Positions 1 to 6,029 of a DNA stretch of 6,092 nucleotides are shown here, piece after piece (position 1 is the first letter of the stretch; each line of letters starts with the position of its first letter). This DNA is from CAZKCK01 sp964552325 (GTDB taxonomy: Bacteria > Bacteroidota > Bacteroidia > Bacteroidales > TTA-H9): NCBI GenBank assembly GCA_964552325.1, contig CAZKHA010000200.1, positions 1 through 6,092 on the forward strand. The letters are read 5' to 3'. A program made the position numbers and the translations under genes. Below the pieces are notes generated by a model that did no database searches, was not told the DNA's origin, and saw only the letters and a list, made by a program, of their open reading frames with translations.

Positions 1-36
1 TGACCGCGTAACTTGCAAAGCCTTGGTTTTCTGCAG

Positions 37-64
37 CTACTTCCTACTACCTACTTCTTACTTC
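37..64. repeat. 7-nt periodic array (CTACTTC units)
   Basis: Four consecutive heptamers read CTACTTC, CTACTAC, CTACTTC and TTACTTC with no spacer. On the other strand the unit is GAAGTAG. The array lies in the non-coding DNA before the ABC transporter genes. The 7-nt period stays in frame through all four units while single bases vary, which argues against chance low complexity. No function can be read from it. A plus-strand reading frame at 13-237 runs through this array and its neighbours and is not believed to be a gene. Confidence 0.75.
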
Positions 65-88
65 AGTACAATTCTTTCTATATGGTCC

Positions 89-128
89 TCTCGTCTTCTC
101 CCCCTCTCATCGTCTCCCCTTCTCCCCA
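89..128. repeat. 8-nt periodic array (TCTC-headed units)
   Basis: Five consecutive octamers all begin with TCTC: TCTCGTCT, TCTCCCCC, TCTCATCG, TCTCCCCT and TCTCCCCA. The second half of each unit varies. The strand asymmetry is strong, with pyrimidines on the plus strand. The array is 25 nt downstream of the CTACTTC array and about 110 nt before the first gene. It is a sequence pattern only and no role is assigned. Confidence 0.75.
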
Positions 129-148
129 AAGGTCACTCATTGCCAGTC

Positions 149-183
149 TCTCACCTCACTCGTCTCTCATCTTTCATCGTTCG
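149..183. repeat. 7-nt periodic pyrimidine-rich array
   Basis: Five consecutive heptamers all begin with TC: TCTCACC, TCACTCG, TCTCTCA, TCTTTCA and TCGTTCG. The wording resembles the array at 2597-2619, which also contains TCTCATC and ends in TCATCGTT. Its right end touches the candidate promoter of the ABC genes, so it could form part of the upstream promoter region, although nothing in the sequence proves that. Confidence 0.65.
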
Positions 184-184
184 G

Positions 185-216
185 TTGTCAGAAAATTAAG
201 AGCTAAGGTAAATTTG
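185..216 (+). promoter_or_regulatory. Candidate Bacteroidota-type promoter of the ABC transporter operon
   Basis: TAAATTTG at 209-216 matches the Bacteroidota -7 consensus TAnnTTTG at every fixed position. A TTG at 185-187 lies 21 nt upstream, where the -33 TTTG element is expected. Transcription would start near 220-224 and give a leader of about 20 nt before the ATG at 242. A second match, TATTTTTG at 219-226, has no suitable -33 element and is less likely. There is no Shine-Dalgarno sequence before the ATG, as is common in this phylum. Confidence 0.5.
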
Positions 217-241
217 GATATTTTTGTGCAAAATTGAACCC

Positions 242-1153
242 ATGGAAATCCTTTTAAGCGCTAATAATCTCTGTAAATCCTTTAAAAACATCAAAGCCGT
301 TGACAATCTTAGCTTTGAAATAAAACAAGGCGAGGTTTTTGCCATGCTGGGCCCCAATGGTGCCGGGAAAAGCACTACACTGCGCATGATCCTTGATATC
401 CTAAAGCCCGATTCGGGCAACATCCAACTTCAGCTACCCAACCCCATGCGCCACCATATCGGCTACTTGCCCGAAGACCGTGGCTTATATCCTGATTTAC
501 CCATCTTACGCACGCTGATGTATTTTGGGCAATTGCGTGGAATGTCTGTTGCTCATTCGCGTAAATCGGCCATACAATGGTTAACTAAAACAGGTCTGGT
601 AGCTCGTTCGGCCGATAAACTACTGACCTTATCAAAAGGCAACCAACAAAAAGTTCAGTTTATCTCGGCCATCTTGCATAAACCTGCCTTTGCCATACTC
701 GATGAGCCTTTCTCGGGTCTCGATCCGGTAAACCAAGAGCTTTTTATTGATTTTATCAGGCAGTTGCAAGCCGATGGCATAACGGTATTATTAAGTTCGC
801 ACCAAATGGCCTTGGTTGAAAAGCTAGCTGACCGCCTGCTCCTTTTACACAATGGCAAACAGGTTTTTGCAGGTACCTTAGATCAACTACGTCTGCAATC
901 GCATACCACCGGAAAGCTTTTTGTGAGGTTTGCTCAATTGCCCGATTTGAACCTCTTATCGCAATGCCCTGGAGCCACGCTGGCTCAGCCAACCAACGAT
1001 ATGGAAGTGGTTTTTGATATCGACAAAGCCTCGAGCATAAATGCCGTAGCTGGCTGGATTTGCCAACAGGCTGCCGTTGTTTCAATACGAAGCTCGACCA
1101 CCGACTTACATGATATCTTTTTGCAAATGATAGCCGAAGCCAATAAAAAATAA
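242..1153 (+). CDS. ABC transporter ATP-binding protein, NatA/YhaQ-like
   Basis: This is a 303-aa cytoplasmic ATPase subunit that should power the permease encoded just downstream. Visible motifs are Walker A (GPNGAGKST, residues 37-45), the signature LSKGNQQ (130-136), Walker B with catalytic glutamate (AILDEP, 151-156), the D-loop SGLD (158-161) and the switch histidine H187. The Q-loop position reads GYLPEDRGLY (74-83), with Glu in place of Gln. That form, and LSKGN instead of LSGGQ, is from memory normal for the NatA/YhaQ branch, so neither should be read as inactivation. Residues from about 215 to the end form an extra C-terminal domain like the DUF4162 region of such ATPases. An in-frame TTG at 224 would add six residues (MCKIEP). 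I prefer the ATG at 242 because the ABC fold begins directly after it and the candidate promoter leaves little room for the TTG. The substrate is unknown; sodium, drugs or peptides are all possible. Confidence 0.93.
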   Translation: MEILLSANNLCKSFKNIKAVDNLSFEIKQGEVFAMLGPNGAGKSTTLRMILDILKPDSGNIQLQLPNPMRHHIGYLPEDRGLYPDLPILRTLMYFGQLRGMSVAHSRKSAIQWLTKTGLVARSADKLLTLSKGNQQKVQFISAILHKPAFAILDEPFSGLDPVNQELFIDFIRQLQADGITVLLSSHQMALVEKLADRLLLLHNGKQVFAGTLDQLRLQSHTTGKLFVRFAQLPDLNLLSQCPGATLAQPTNDMEVVFDIDKASSINAVAGWICQQAAVVSIRSSTTDLHDIFLQMIAEANKK

Positions 1154-1226
1154 AAGAAAAGTCAACGGTGTGCCTGCCAGTATCTCCGTTCGCTAAATGT
1201 TATATATTATTAATTTGAAGCCTTTT

Positions 1227-2423
1227 ATGAAAACATATAGTAATGACCTAAAACAAACCTGGATAGTTGCCCGTTGGGAATTCTTTAGGTTTTATAAGAT
1301 AAAAAACGAGTTGATAGGCATGGCCGTGATGCTGGTTGTTGGTGCTATCAGCTATTTTGTGACCACCTCGGCGCTTAGCCCGTCGAAGGAACAACCTAAA
1401 TTGGCGGTTTTGATGCAGCAAGATCTTGCTTGGCAACCCAAAAGCCCCATGCTTGAACAGGCAAAAATGGTAACAGATAGCAATGCTGCTATTCAACTTC
1501 TACGGCAAAAAAAACTTGATGGACTGCTCGTACTACGTGGCCATTCAGATTGGGAATTGGTTGTGGTTACCCCTCAGAAATGGACAAGCAGCTTAGAGGC
1601 CGAATTACAGGCTCAACGAGAGGTATGGATAGCGCAAGCCACTGGCATAACGCAAGAAACCTTTCAACTTGTTACACAAAAAATAAGCCTTCAAAAGGTA
1701 TATCTGCACAAAAAAGCCGAAAAGATTGATAAAATAATGGCCGTTATCTTTATATTATTTATCCTCATAGGTATTTTCTTAAGTTTCGCCTATCAGTTTA
1801 CGGCCATTACAGGCGAGAAGCAGCAGCGCATCACCGAACAAATTATTTCGGCAGTCAAGCCCTCGGTGTGGATGGATGGAAAGATTTTAGGGATCACCTT
1901 AACAGGAATCTCGTCCATCAGCATGTATATGCTTTTGAGTGTTTTAGGGTATAGCCTTTACCTTCAGATAATAGGACAAGGTTTTTTAAAGGCTTTTACA
2001 TCCATCAACCTTCCTTCGGCCTTACTGTTTTTGGTGTTTGCGCTTTTAAGTATCTTAATGTGGAATGCCTTTATGGCGGCCATATCTAGCATGATTACCG
2101 ATCCAAATAATTCATCCAAAAATGGTTTGCTGATGTTGCCCATTTTGCCGGCCATGACGGGCTTTTTGGCTTTGGCAGATCCTGATTCGGGGATGATGCG
2201 GTTTCTATCGTTTTTCCCATTTACGAGTGGTTCGGTTATGCCGGTGCGTTTGGTTTTGGGTCAGGTAAGTGCTTGGGAAGTTGTGCTTTCGTTGGTATGC
2301 CTGTTGTTGGCCATTTGGGCCATGCGCAAGCTGGCTGGCATCATTTTCAGGACTTCGGTGCTTATAACCGGCAAAGAACCCAGTTTTATAGAAGTATGGC
2401 GGTGGGCGCGTACCACGGATTAA
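1227..2423 (+). CDS. ABC-2 type permease, NatB/YhaP-like
   Basis: This is a 398-aa inner-membrane permease and the partner of the upstream ATPase. Hydrophobic segments lie near residues 31-50, 172-192, 222-246, 265-289, 299-317 and 350-374. A soluble loop of about 120 residues separates the first two and probably faces the periplasm. This one-plus-five arrangement is typical of NatB-like ABC-2 permeases. After the second segment comes GEKQQRITEQIISAVKP (196-212), then DGKILG (217-222), matching the family's conserved 'EK..R..E.ll.SvkP....GKilG' coupling region. The C-terminus (GKEPSFIEVWRWAR) also fits the family. An ATG at 1197 in the same frame would add MLYIINLKPF. I prefer 1227 because family members start shortly before the 'W.VARWEF' stretch, and a GAAG lies 6 nt upstream. 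The 73-nt gap to the ATPase gene is longer than usual for such pairs but holds no clear signal. Confidence 0.9.
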   Translation: MKTYSNDLKQTWIVARWEFFRFYKIKNELIGMAVMLVVGAISYFVTTSALSPSKEQPKLAVLMQQDLAWQPKSPMLEQAKMVTDSNAAIQLLRQKKLDGLLVLRGHSDWELVVVTPQKWTSSLEAELQAQREVWIAQATGITQETFQLVTQKISLQKVYLHKKAEKIDKIMAVIFILFILIGIFLSFAYQFTAITGEKQQRITEQIISAVKPSVWMDGKILGITLTGISSISMYMLLSVLGYSLYLQIIGQGFLKAFTSINLPSALLFLVFALLSILMWNAFMAAISSMITDPNNSSKNGLLMLPILPAMTGFLALADPDSGMMRFLSFFPFTSGSVMPVRLVLGQVSAWEVVLSLVCLLLAIWAMRKLAGIIFRTSVLITGKEPSFIEVWRWARTTD

Positions 2424-2427
2424 TTTT

Positions 2428-2440
2428 AACCTGACAGGTT
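2428..2440. terminator. Small palindrome in the convergent gap, weak terminator candidate
   Basis: AACCTG at 2428-2433 and CAGGTT at 2435-2440 are reverse complements around one central base. Folded, this gives a 5-bp stem with a GAC loop, 5 nt after the permease stop codon. ACCTGA (2429-2434) can instead pair with TCAGGT (2455-2460). No U-run follows on either strand, so it does not look like a standard intrinsic terminator. The palindrome is certain and the terminator role is a guess from its position. Confidence 0.25.
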
Positions 2441-2476
2441 TGCCATTAAAAGGATCAGGTGGATGAGTTGTTTGGC

Positions 2477-2497
2477 AATTGTAAGTTGTTAATTGTA
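2477..2497. repeat. 7-nt periodic array (AATTGTA units)
   Basis: Three consecutive heptamers read AATTGTA, AGTTGTT and AATTGTA, and a fourth, weaker unit (AATATCT) follows. The array lies in the gap between the convergent permease and minus-strand operon. It shares the 7-nt period of the arrays at 37-64 and 149-183 but not their sequence. Confidence 0.5.
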
Positions 2498-2596
2498 AAT
2501 ATCTGGAGTCCAATTGTTGTGGGCCATTTTTACTATTTAATTCATACAATAATCCTCAGCAAAGTACTAGGTCGCTCACTTTTTTGCCCGCACAAT

Positions 2597-2619
2597 TCTC
2601 GCCATCTCATCTCTCATCG
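2597..2619. repeat. Short TCTC-unit array (7-8 nt period)
   Basis: Three consecutive units read TCTCGCCA, TCTCATC and TCTCATCG. They resemble the TCTC octamers at 89-128 and the heptamers at 149-183 about 2.5 kb away. The same orientation is kept at both ends of the ABC transporter pair. The array ends 29 nt from the stop codon of the last operon gene. Confidence 0.55.
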
Positions 2620-2648
2620 TTGATTGTAATAAATAGAGAAACTCGTTT

Positions 2649-3194
2649 TTAATCAAACATATGCGCAATGTAATGATAGTTTCCTGTACCGCAGACCCGT
2701 TCGAGTTGGCCTAGGATTTTTTTTACATTATCATCGGGGCCCGATATATAAAGTGGTTTACCATTCTTACCAAATTCAATTTCATCAATTCCTTCATCAA
2801 TAAGGTCAGGGTCGAGGAGTAACTCGGATAGGGCAAAATCAGGATGTGGTACAAAACCTAACTCATCGGCATAATCAATGGCGCCATAAATTAAATTATG
2901 TGCAAAAACCAAATCACAGTCAATCAAATTATATTTATAACTAAACTTTTCAAAGAATTCTTCGACACCAATTTCTGATAAGTTAAATACATAAAGGGTG
3001 TTTTTAAGTCCAAGGCAATTAATATCAAGAAGATAAGAGCCAATTATAAAATTCCCGGAGGGCATTTTTTTTGGTACAATTACTGCTGCCATTCCGGTTT
3101 CTTTCCAGTTGTCATTTATTTTGCAAGTTTCAAATGTTAGTTTGGCATGATTGTTTTTAAGGTATTCTTTTGGGGATAGGGGTTTCTGTTTCAT
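2649..3194 (-). CDS. Uncharacterised 181-aa protein, third gene of the cas4 operon
   Basis: I do not assign a function. The protein has no signal peptide or membrane segment and should be cytosolic. Its middle reads like a compact alpha/beta domain: a strand-rich part at 34-72 (AAVIVPKK, NFIIGSYLLDINCLGLKNTLYVF), then a helix preceded by HNLIYGAIDYADELGF (99-114). An acidic tail segment follows (LLLDPDLIDEGIDEIEFG, 125-142), then KPLYISGPDDN. From memory, similar 'GNFIIGSYLLDINCLGLKNT' and 'NLIYGAIDYAEELGF' wording occurs in unannotated bacterial proteins, so this is probably a conserved family. The start at 3194 lies 3 nt after the cas4 stop codon, with no Shine-Dalgarno sequence, so translation is probably coupled. 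Four cysteines (24, 60, 93, 168) are scattered and do not form an obvious metal site. The N-terminal 45 residues are lysine-rich and the C-terminal half is acidic. Confidence 0.85.
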   Translation of the reverse strand: MKQKPLSPKEYLKNNHAKLTFETCKINDNWKETGMAAVIVPKKMPSGNFIIGSYLLDINCLGLKNTLYVFNLSEIGVEEFFEKFSYKYNLIDCDLVFAHNLIYGAIDYADELGFVPHPDFALSELLLDPDLIDEGIDEIEFGKNGKPLYISGPDDNVKKILGQLERVCGTGNYHYIAHMFD

Positions 3195-3197
3195 ATT

Positions 3198-3713
3198 TTA
3201 TTCATTAGTTGGTTCATAAATATGGCAAAAATCATAGTAAGAGCAGTTGCTGCATTTTTTTTCGGGCAATGCCTCGGGGCATGTGTCGGACTGTATAATA
3301 CGTTCAATATTCTGTAAATGCTGGTTAATTTGTATTCGGTCTTCCTCTGTAAGCAGTATCTCCTCGGTCTTTCTTAGTTTTGGGTATTCCAACAAACCTC
3401 CTTTGCAGGCAATTCCGGCATTTTGTATGACAAAAATATAATATTTTAGCTGCCATTCATGTGCTTCTTCTTTTTTATCCGATTTTTTAATTTCGTGAAT
3501 AAGCTGTTCTTTCGGGTCATAATAATCAATTCGAACGCCGGCAATTTCAATTTCCTTAAACTTTTCGCTCCGCTGTGCATAGCTATTTTCGTGTATTAGC
3601 TTGCCTTCCAATACCAAATCGCTGGTATGTTCCATTTGTATGCCCTTGCTAAACAGCCAGAGCTTGCGGTGGCATAACATAAAATAGTTAAAATGAGTGC
3701 CTGTAATATACAT
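3198..3713 (-). CDS. cas4: CRISPR-associated exonuclease Cas4
   Basis: This is a complete 171-aa Cas4. The family consists of RecB-like (PD-(D/E)XK) DNA exonucleases with a 4Fe-4S cluster that help Cas1-Cas2 select and trim new CRISPR spacers. All key residues are present: the first cluster cysteine C14 (in FMLCHRKLW), H41 in GKLIH, D63 in RIDYYD, E74 and K76 in HEIKKS, the QxxxY motif Q88-Y92 (WQLKYY), and the last three cysteines C154, C157 and C163 (CSNCSYYDFC). The sequence is close to the standard short Cas4 of CRISPR loci rather than a diverged homologue. It is the middle gene of a three-gene operon, 4 nt after the 665-aa gene and 3 nt before the 181-aa gene. No cas1, cas2, effector gene or repeat array is seen in the window, so it appears as a solitary Cas4. 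Whether it serves a distant CRISPR locus or another DNA process cannot be decided here. Confidence 0.95.
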   Translation of the reverse strand: MYITGTHFNYFMLCHRKLWLFSKGIQMEHTSDLVLEGKLIHENSYAQRSEKFKEIEIAGVRIDYYDPKEQLIHEIKKSDKKEEAHEWQLKYYIFVIQNAGIACKGGLLEYPKLRKTEEILLTEEDRIQINQHLQNIERIIQSDTCPEALPEKKCSNCSYYDFCHIYEPTNE

Positions 3714-3717
3714 AGTG

Positions 3718-5715
3718 TTATGGCTTGATTAATCCTGCCTTCCTAAATTCATCCTTTAGGGCTGGCAATTTGGGTTCGTGGTTGTAAAGCTCTAGTGTTA
3801 GTTGCCTTAAGCGTTCATATCCTGTGATATTTGGTGGAATGCATGCTATGGTTCTGGCAATTAAAGCATATGTTTCGCGCTTGCGTTCAGCCTTGAACAG
3901 CTTAACAACACGCTTTACGGTCAGTTCGATGGCCTCAGTTGGCAATTCTTTGTAAACAAGCTCGATAGCCTTGATAAAGTCGAGTTGCTCAAATAGCGTA
4001 TTGTTATTGATGGCATATTGTTTAATAAGGGTCACAATTTCTTGGTGATTCCCCATTTGAGCATATATCTTAGCCTTCATATAATTGTTGCTAAGGCTTG
4101 CAATAAATGCGTTAACCTCATCTTGCTTGCAATAGCCCAGCAATTGCTGTATGCAGCTTGAATCGTTTTGCCTCCCTATTTTTCCTTTTAGTATTTCAAT
4201 GTGTATGTGGCTTCCTTGTTTTACTTTAGGCATCAGATAATCATATACTTGAAGGCCAAACGATGTTAAAAGTCTTTGAGTGGCATCTTCAAATTTATCA
4301 ACTGCATTCGCATAATAGTAATCCATCAGTTCAAGCGAGGTATCAAGCTCTTTGGTAAAGCCAAGCTCCAGGTTTTGAAGCCAGGCATCTTTATCATCAA
4401 TTAACTTCAATGCCTTTGAAACCACCCGCAAAGCCTTGTAAAGCGGTGTGTTCATCTGCTTGCCAATGTCCAAATACTGCTGGGCAAATTCTTTAGTATC
4501 AATATAGTTATCAAGAAGATGGCATGTAAAAACTAAAAAGTCGTCGTTTTGTAATTGTTCATGAAAAGTAAATGCGAGCCTGCAGGCAAGTTTAAAGTCT
4601 TCAAGCGTATAGTCCTTTTTTGTGGTTTGTTTTAAGGCTCCATCTACTAGGCGTTTTATTTCATGGCTAATATGCTCTTCCAATGGCGGCAAAAAATCGT
4701 TCGGATCATTCGGACTGGCTTCAATACTCGCTTTATAAATAATAATAACCTCTGCAAATATGTCAACCAGCTCTTTGGTTTCCAAGGCTTCTTTTACATC
4801 ATTTAAGGCAGGTGAAAGCACCTCTGCAAGCTCACCTTCGGCTACCTCGCTTGCCAGTTCTGACTCGGGCACATAATAGCCGCGATATTCATATCTGTCG
4901 TAGTCAATATCTTCTAGGTCAATTGAATCCAATTCGTTGATAAGGCTTTCTGCCGTATCCTCAACGTAAAACACATAATCTTGAAATTCAAAGTTTGTGG
5001 ATGTGGTCAGGTGAACAAGTTCGTAGTCGTCTTTAAAAGTTTCAATTAATAAATTGGCTATAGCAGGATAAGTTTCAGTAAGTTGATACAAGAAATTGGT
5101 TTTATCTGTGTTCGATATATGGTCAAGCAGCATTTTAATTTGTTCAGAAGCTATGGGTTTGCTTGCTTGTTCATCGTCAGGGTTTAGTGGGTTTAGCAGG
5201 TCTTGTGGCATGTTGGGGATAGCAGTTGTGTTTGATGTCCTTGCAAGGTTTTTTTCCATTTCCATGTTGGCACAAACATCGCAATAACCTTCAAAGGGGC
5301 AATTATCCACATTGTAATCACAAAACTCGATATGGTTTTCGCCGTACGATAGAGGCACATGGCTCTGCGACCAGACCGTGAGTAAAAATGGGTATTTAAG
5401 GTGCATTGGAAACAGTTTGGGAAAATCTGGATGCAGATGGTAATGATGAAGCAAAGCTTCCAGTTCTTCGGACAGCAAAGCCCTTTGGTTGGGCGAAAGG
5501 CGTTCGGTAGGCGGCAGAAGTTTCGCATCAATGCCGGTTAATTCGCTTACCGGTACTTCTTTGCCATAAACAAATTGCTCCACATATGAAAGGTCTTCCA
5601 GTTCAACTTCGTTGTAGGGGTCGGCTTCCGAGTCAAGCCACATAGGATGTGGAGGTTGAACTTTTTCCCGGGCTTGTTTTATATCGTCAACAAGCTGTTG
5701 AATGTATTTATCCAT
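3718..5715 (-). CDS. Uncharacterised 665-aa protein with four-cysteine cluster and helical C-terminal half
   Basis: I do not recognise a named family. It is the first gene of the cas4 operon, with no signal peptide or membrane segments. Residues about 60-150 form one unit: LLPPTERLSPNQ, a helix, HPDFPKLFPMHLKYPFLL, then IEFCDYNVDNCPFEGYCDVC with cysteines 132, 139, 145 and 148. The spacing C-x6-C-x5-C-x2-C suggests a zinc or iron-sulphur site. From memory this unit resembles small uncharacterised Bacteroidota proteins with 'IEFCDY....CPF' endings. Residues 151-190 look like a flexible linker. Residues 228-300 are very acidic (ELDSIDLEDIDYDRYEY). From about 370 to 660 the sequence is almost all amphipathic helices, including YMKAKIYAQMGNHQEIVTLIKQY, which suggests TPR- or HEAT-like repeats that bind a partner. 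It ends in PALKDEFRKAGLIKP. The ATG at 5715 is the first start in a long open frame. No catalytic motif is visible, so a scaffold or adaptor for Cas4 is possible but unproven. Confidence 0.9.
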   Translation of the reverse strand: MDKYIQQLVDDIKQAREKVQPPHPMWLDSEADPYNEVELEDLSYVEQFVYGKEVPVSELTGIDAKLLPPTERLSPNQRALLSEELEALLHHYHLHPDFPKLFPMHLKYPFLLTVWSQSHVPLSYGENHIEFCDYNVDNCPFEGYCDVCANMEMEKNLARTSNTTAIPNMPQDLLNPLNPDDEQASKPIASEQIKMLLDHISNTDKTNFLYQLTETYPAIANLLIETFKDDYELVHLTTSTNFEFQDYVFYVEDTAESLINELDSIDLEDIDYDRYEYRGYYVPESELASEVAEGELAEVLSPALNDVKEALETKELVDIFAEVIIIYKASIEASPNDPNDFLPPLEEHISHEIKRLVDGALKQTTKKDYTLEDFKLACRLAFTFHEQLQNDDFLVFTCHLLDNYIDTKEFAQQYLDIGKQMNTPLYKALRVVSKALKLIDDKDAWLQNLELGFTKELDTSLELMDYYYANAVDKFEDATQRLLTSFGLQVYDYLMPKVKQGSHIHIEILKGKIGRQNDSSCIQQLLGYCKQDEVNAFIASLSNNYMKAKIYAQMGNHQEIVTLIKQYAINNNTLFEQLDFIKAIELVYKELPTEAIELTVKRVVKLFKAERKRETYALIARTIACIPPNITGYERLRQLTLELYNHEPKLPALKDEFRKAGLIKP

Positions 5716-5740
5716 CGTGTAATCGTGCTAATATGAGGGC

Positions 5741-5769
5741 TACGAAATTATAAATAATTCAGTTTCGTA
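5741..5769 (-). promoter_or_regulatory. Inverted repeat over the candidate promoter of the cas4 operon
   Basis: TACGAAA at 5741-5747 and TTTCGTA at 5763-5769 are perfect reverse complements, 7 bp each, with a 15-nt AT-rich spacer. The minus-strand sequence overlapping the left arm and spacer contains TATAAT (5752-5747) and TAATTTCG, one base off the Bacteroidota TAnnTTTG element. No good -33 element is seen. The repeat ends 25 nt before the ATG at 5715. Two arms of this size spaced about two helical turns apart, centre to centre, suit an operator for a dimeric repressor, but a leader hairpin is also possible. The repeat is seen directly; its role is inferred. Confidence 0.4.
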
Positions 5770-5797
5770 AAGTGCAGCGCGTAAAAGTTCTGGAGCC

Positions 5798-5825
5798 AAT
5801 GACCATGTTTATCGGAAGGTCCATT
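5798..5825. repeat. Bulged inverted repeat (hairpin candidate)
   Basis: AATGACC at 5798-5804 pairs with GGTCCATT at 5818-5825 as a 7-bp stem with one bulged C and a 13-nt loop. CC just before it and GG at 5828-5829 could extend the stem across a TT bulge. It lies about 85 nt upstream of the operon start. Transcription across it is unproven, so it may be chance. Confidence 0.3.
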
Positions 5826-5943
5826 TTGGGAGTTGAACCAACAAGCAGGCCAGCTTATTTTTTACTAAATAGCTTGTGTTTTGATATATATTAAGCCACA
5901 TTTAAGCCTTTGAAAGTACGCAAGTTGAGTCTCCTCCGGACAG

Positions 5944-5986
5944 CACCATTTTTGCCACCAAAACACCACAGCACCAAGCATCACCA
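5944..5986. repeat. CACCA periodic array
   Basis: CACCA occurs at 5944, 5956, 5964, 5972 and 5982, giving spacings of 12, 8, 8 and 10 nt. The central part reads as near-octamers, with A, C and G filling the gaps and almost no T. It is one more short-period array in a gap between genes. The unit differs in sequence from those near 37-183 and 2477-2619. Confidence 0.6.
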
Positions 5987-6029
5987 AGTCCAACGTATTG
6001 ATTTCAAACTTATTGGTAATGTTCGATTA

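Noticed and set aside
13..237. Plus-strand open frame of 74 codons before the ABC genes
   Set aside because: It runs through three pyrimidine-rich arrays, giving a Ser/Pro/Leu-rich translation with no domain. It also overlaps the candidate promoter.
756..1085. Minus-strand open frame of 109 codons inside the ATPase gene
   Set aside because: It is antisense to a clear ABC ATPase and has an irregular composition.
1164..1190. AACGG / CCGTT inverted repeat between the ATPase and permease genes
   Set aside because: It is only a 5-bp stem with a 17-nt loop and no U-run, well within chance.
2205..2549. Minus-strand open frame of 114 codons
   Set aside because: It lies mostly antisense to the well-supported permease gene, and its translation shows no family features.
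2636..2650. GAG-AAA-CTC followed by TTTTT considered as a terminator
   Set aside because: A 3-bp stem is too short, and the T-run overlaps the end of the minus-strand gene.
5193..5531. Second minus-strand frame of 112 codons inside the 665-aa gene
   Set aside because: It is a shifted frame of the real gene; the 665-codon frame is continuous and fits the operon spacing.
5832..5856. GGTTCAACTCC on the minus strand, resembling a tRNA T-arm
   Set aside because: The arm pairs poorly, and no acceptor stem, anticodon arm or D-arm can be built around it.
5841..5877. ACAAGC / GCTTGT inverted repeat
   Set aside because: Six pairs with a 25-nt loop and no extension; likely chance.
5944..5990. CACCA array considered as a CRISPR array, because cas4 is nearby
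   Set aside because: The units are about 8 nt with no 25-40 nt repeats or unique spacers.
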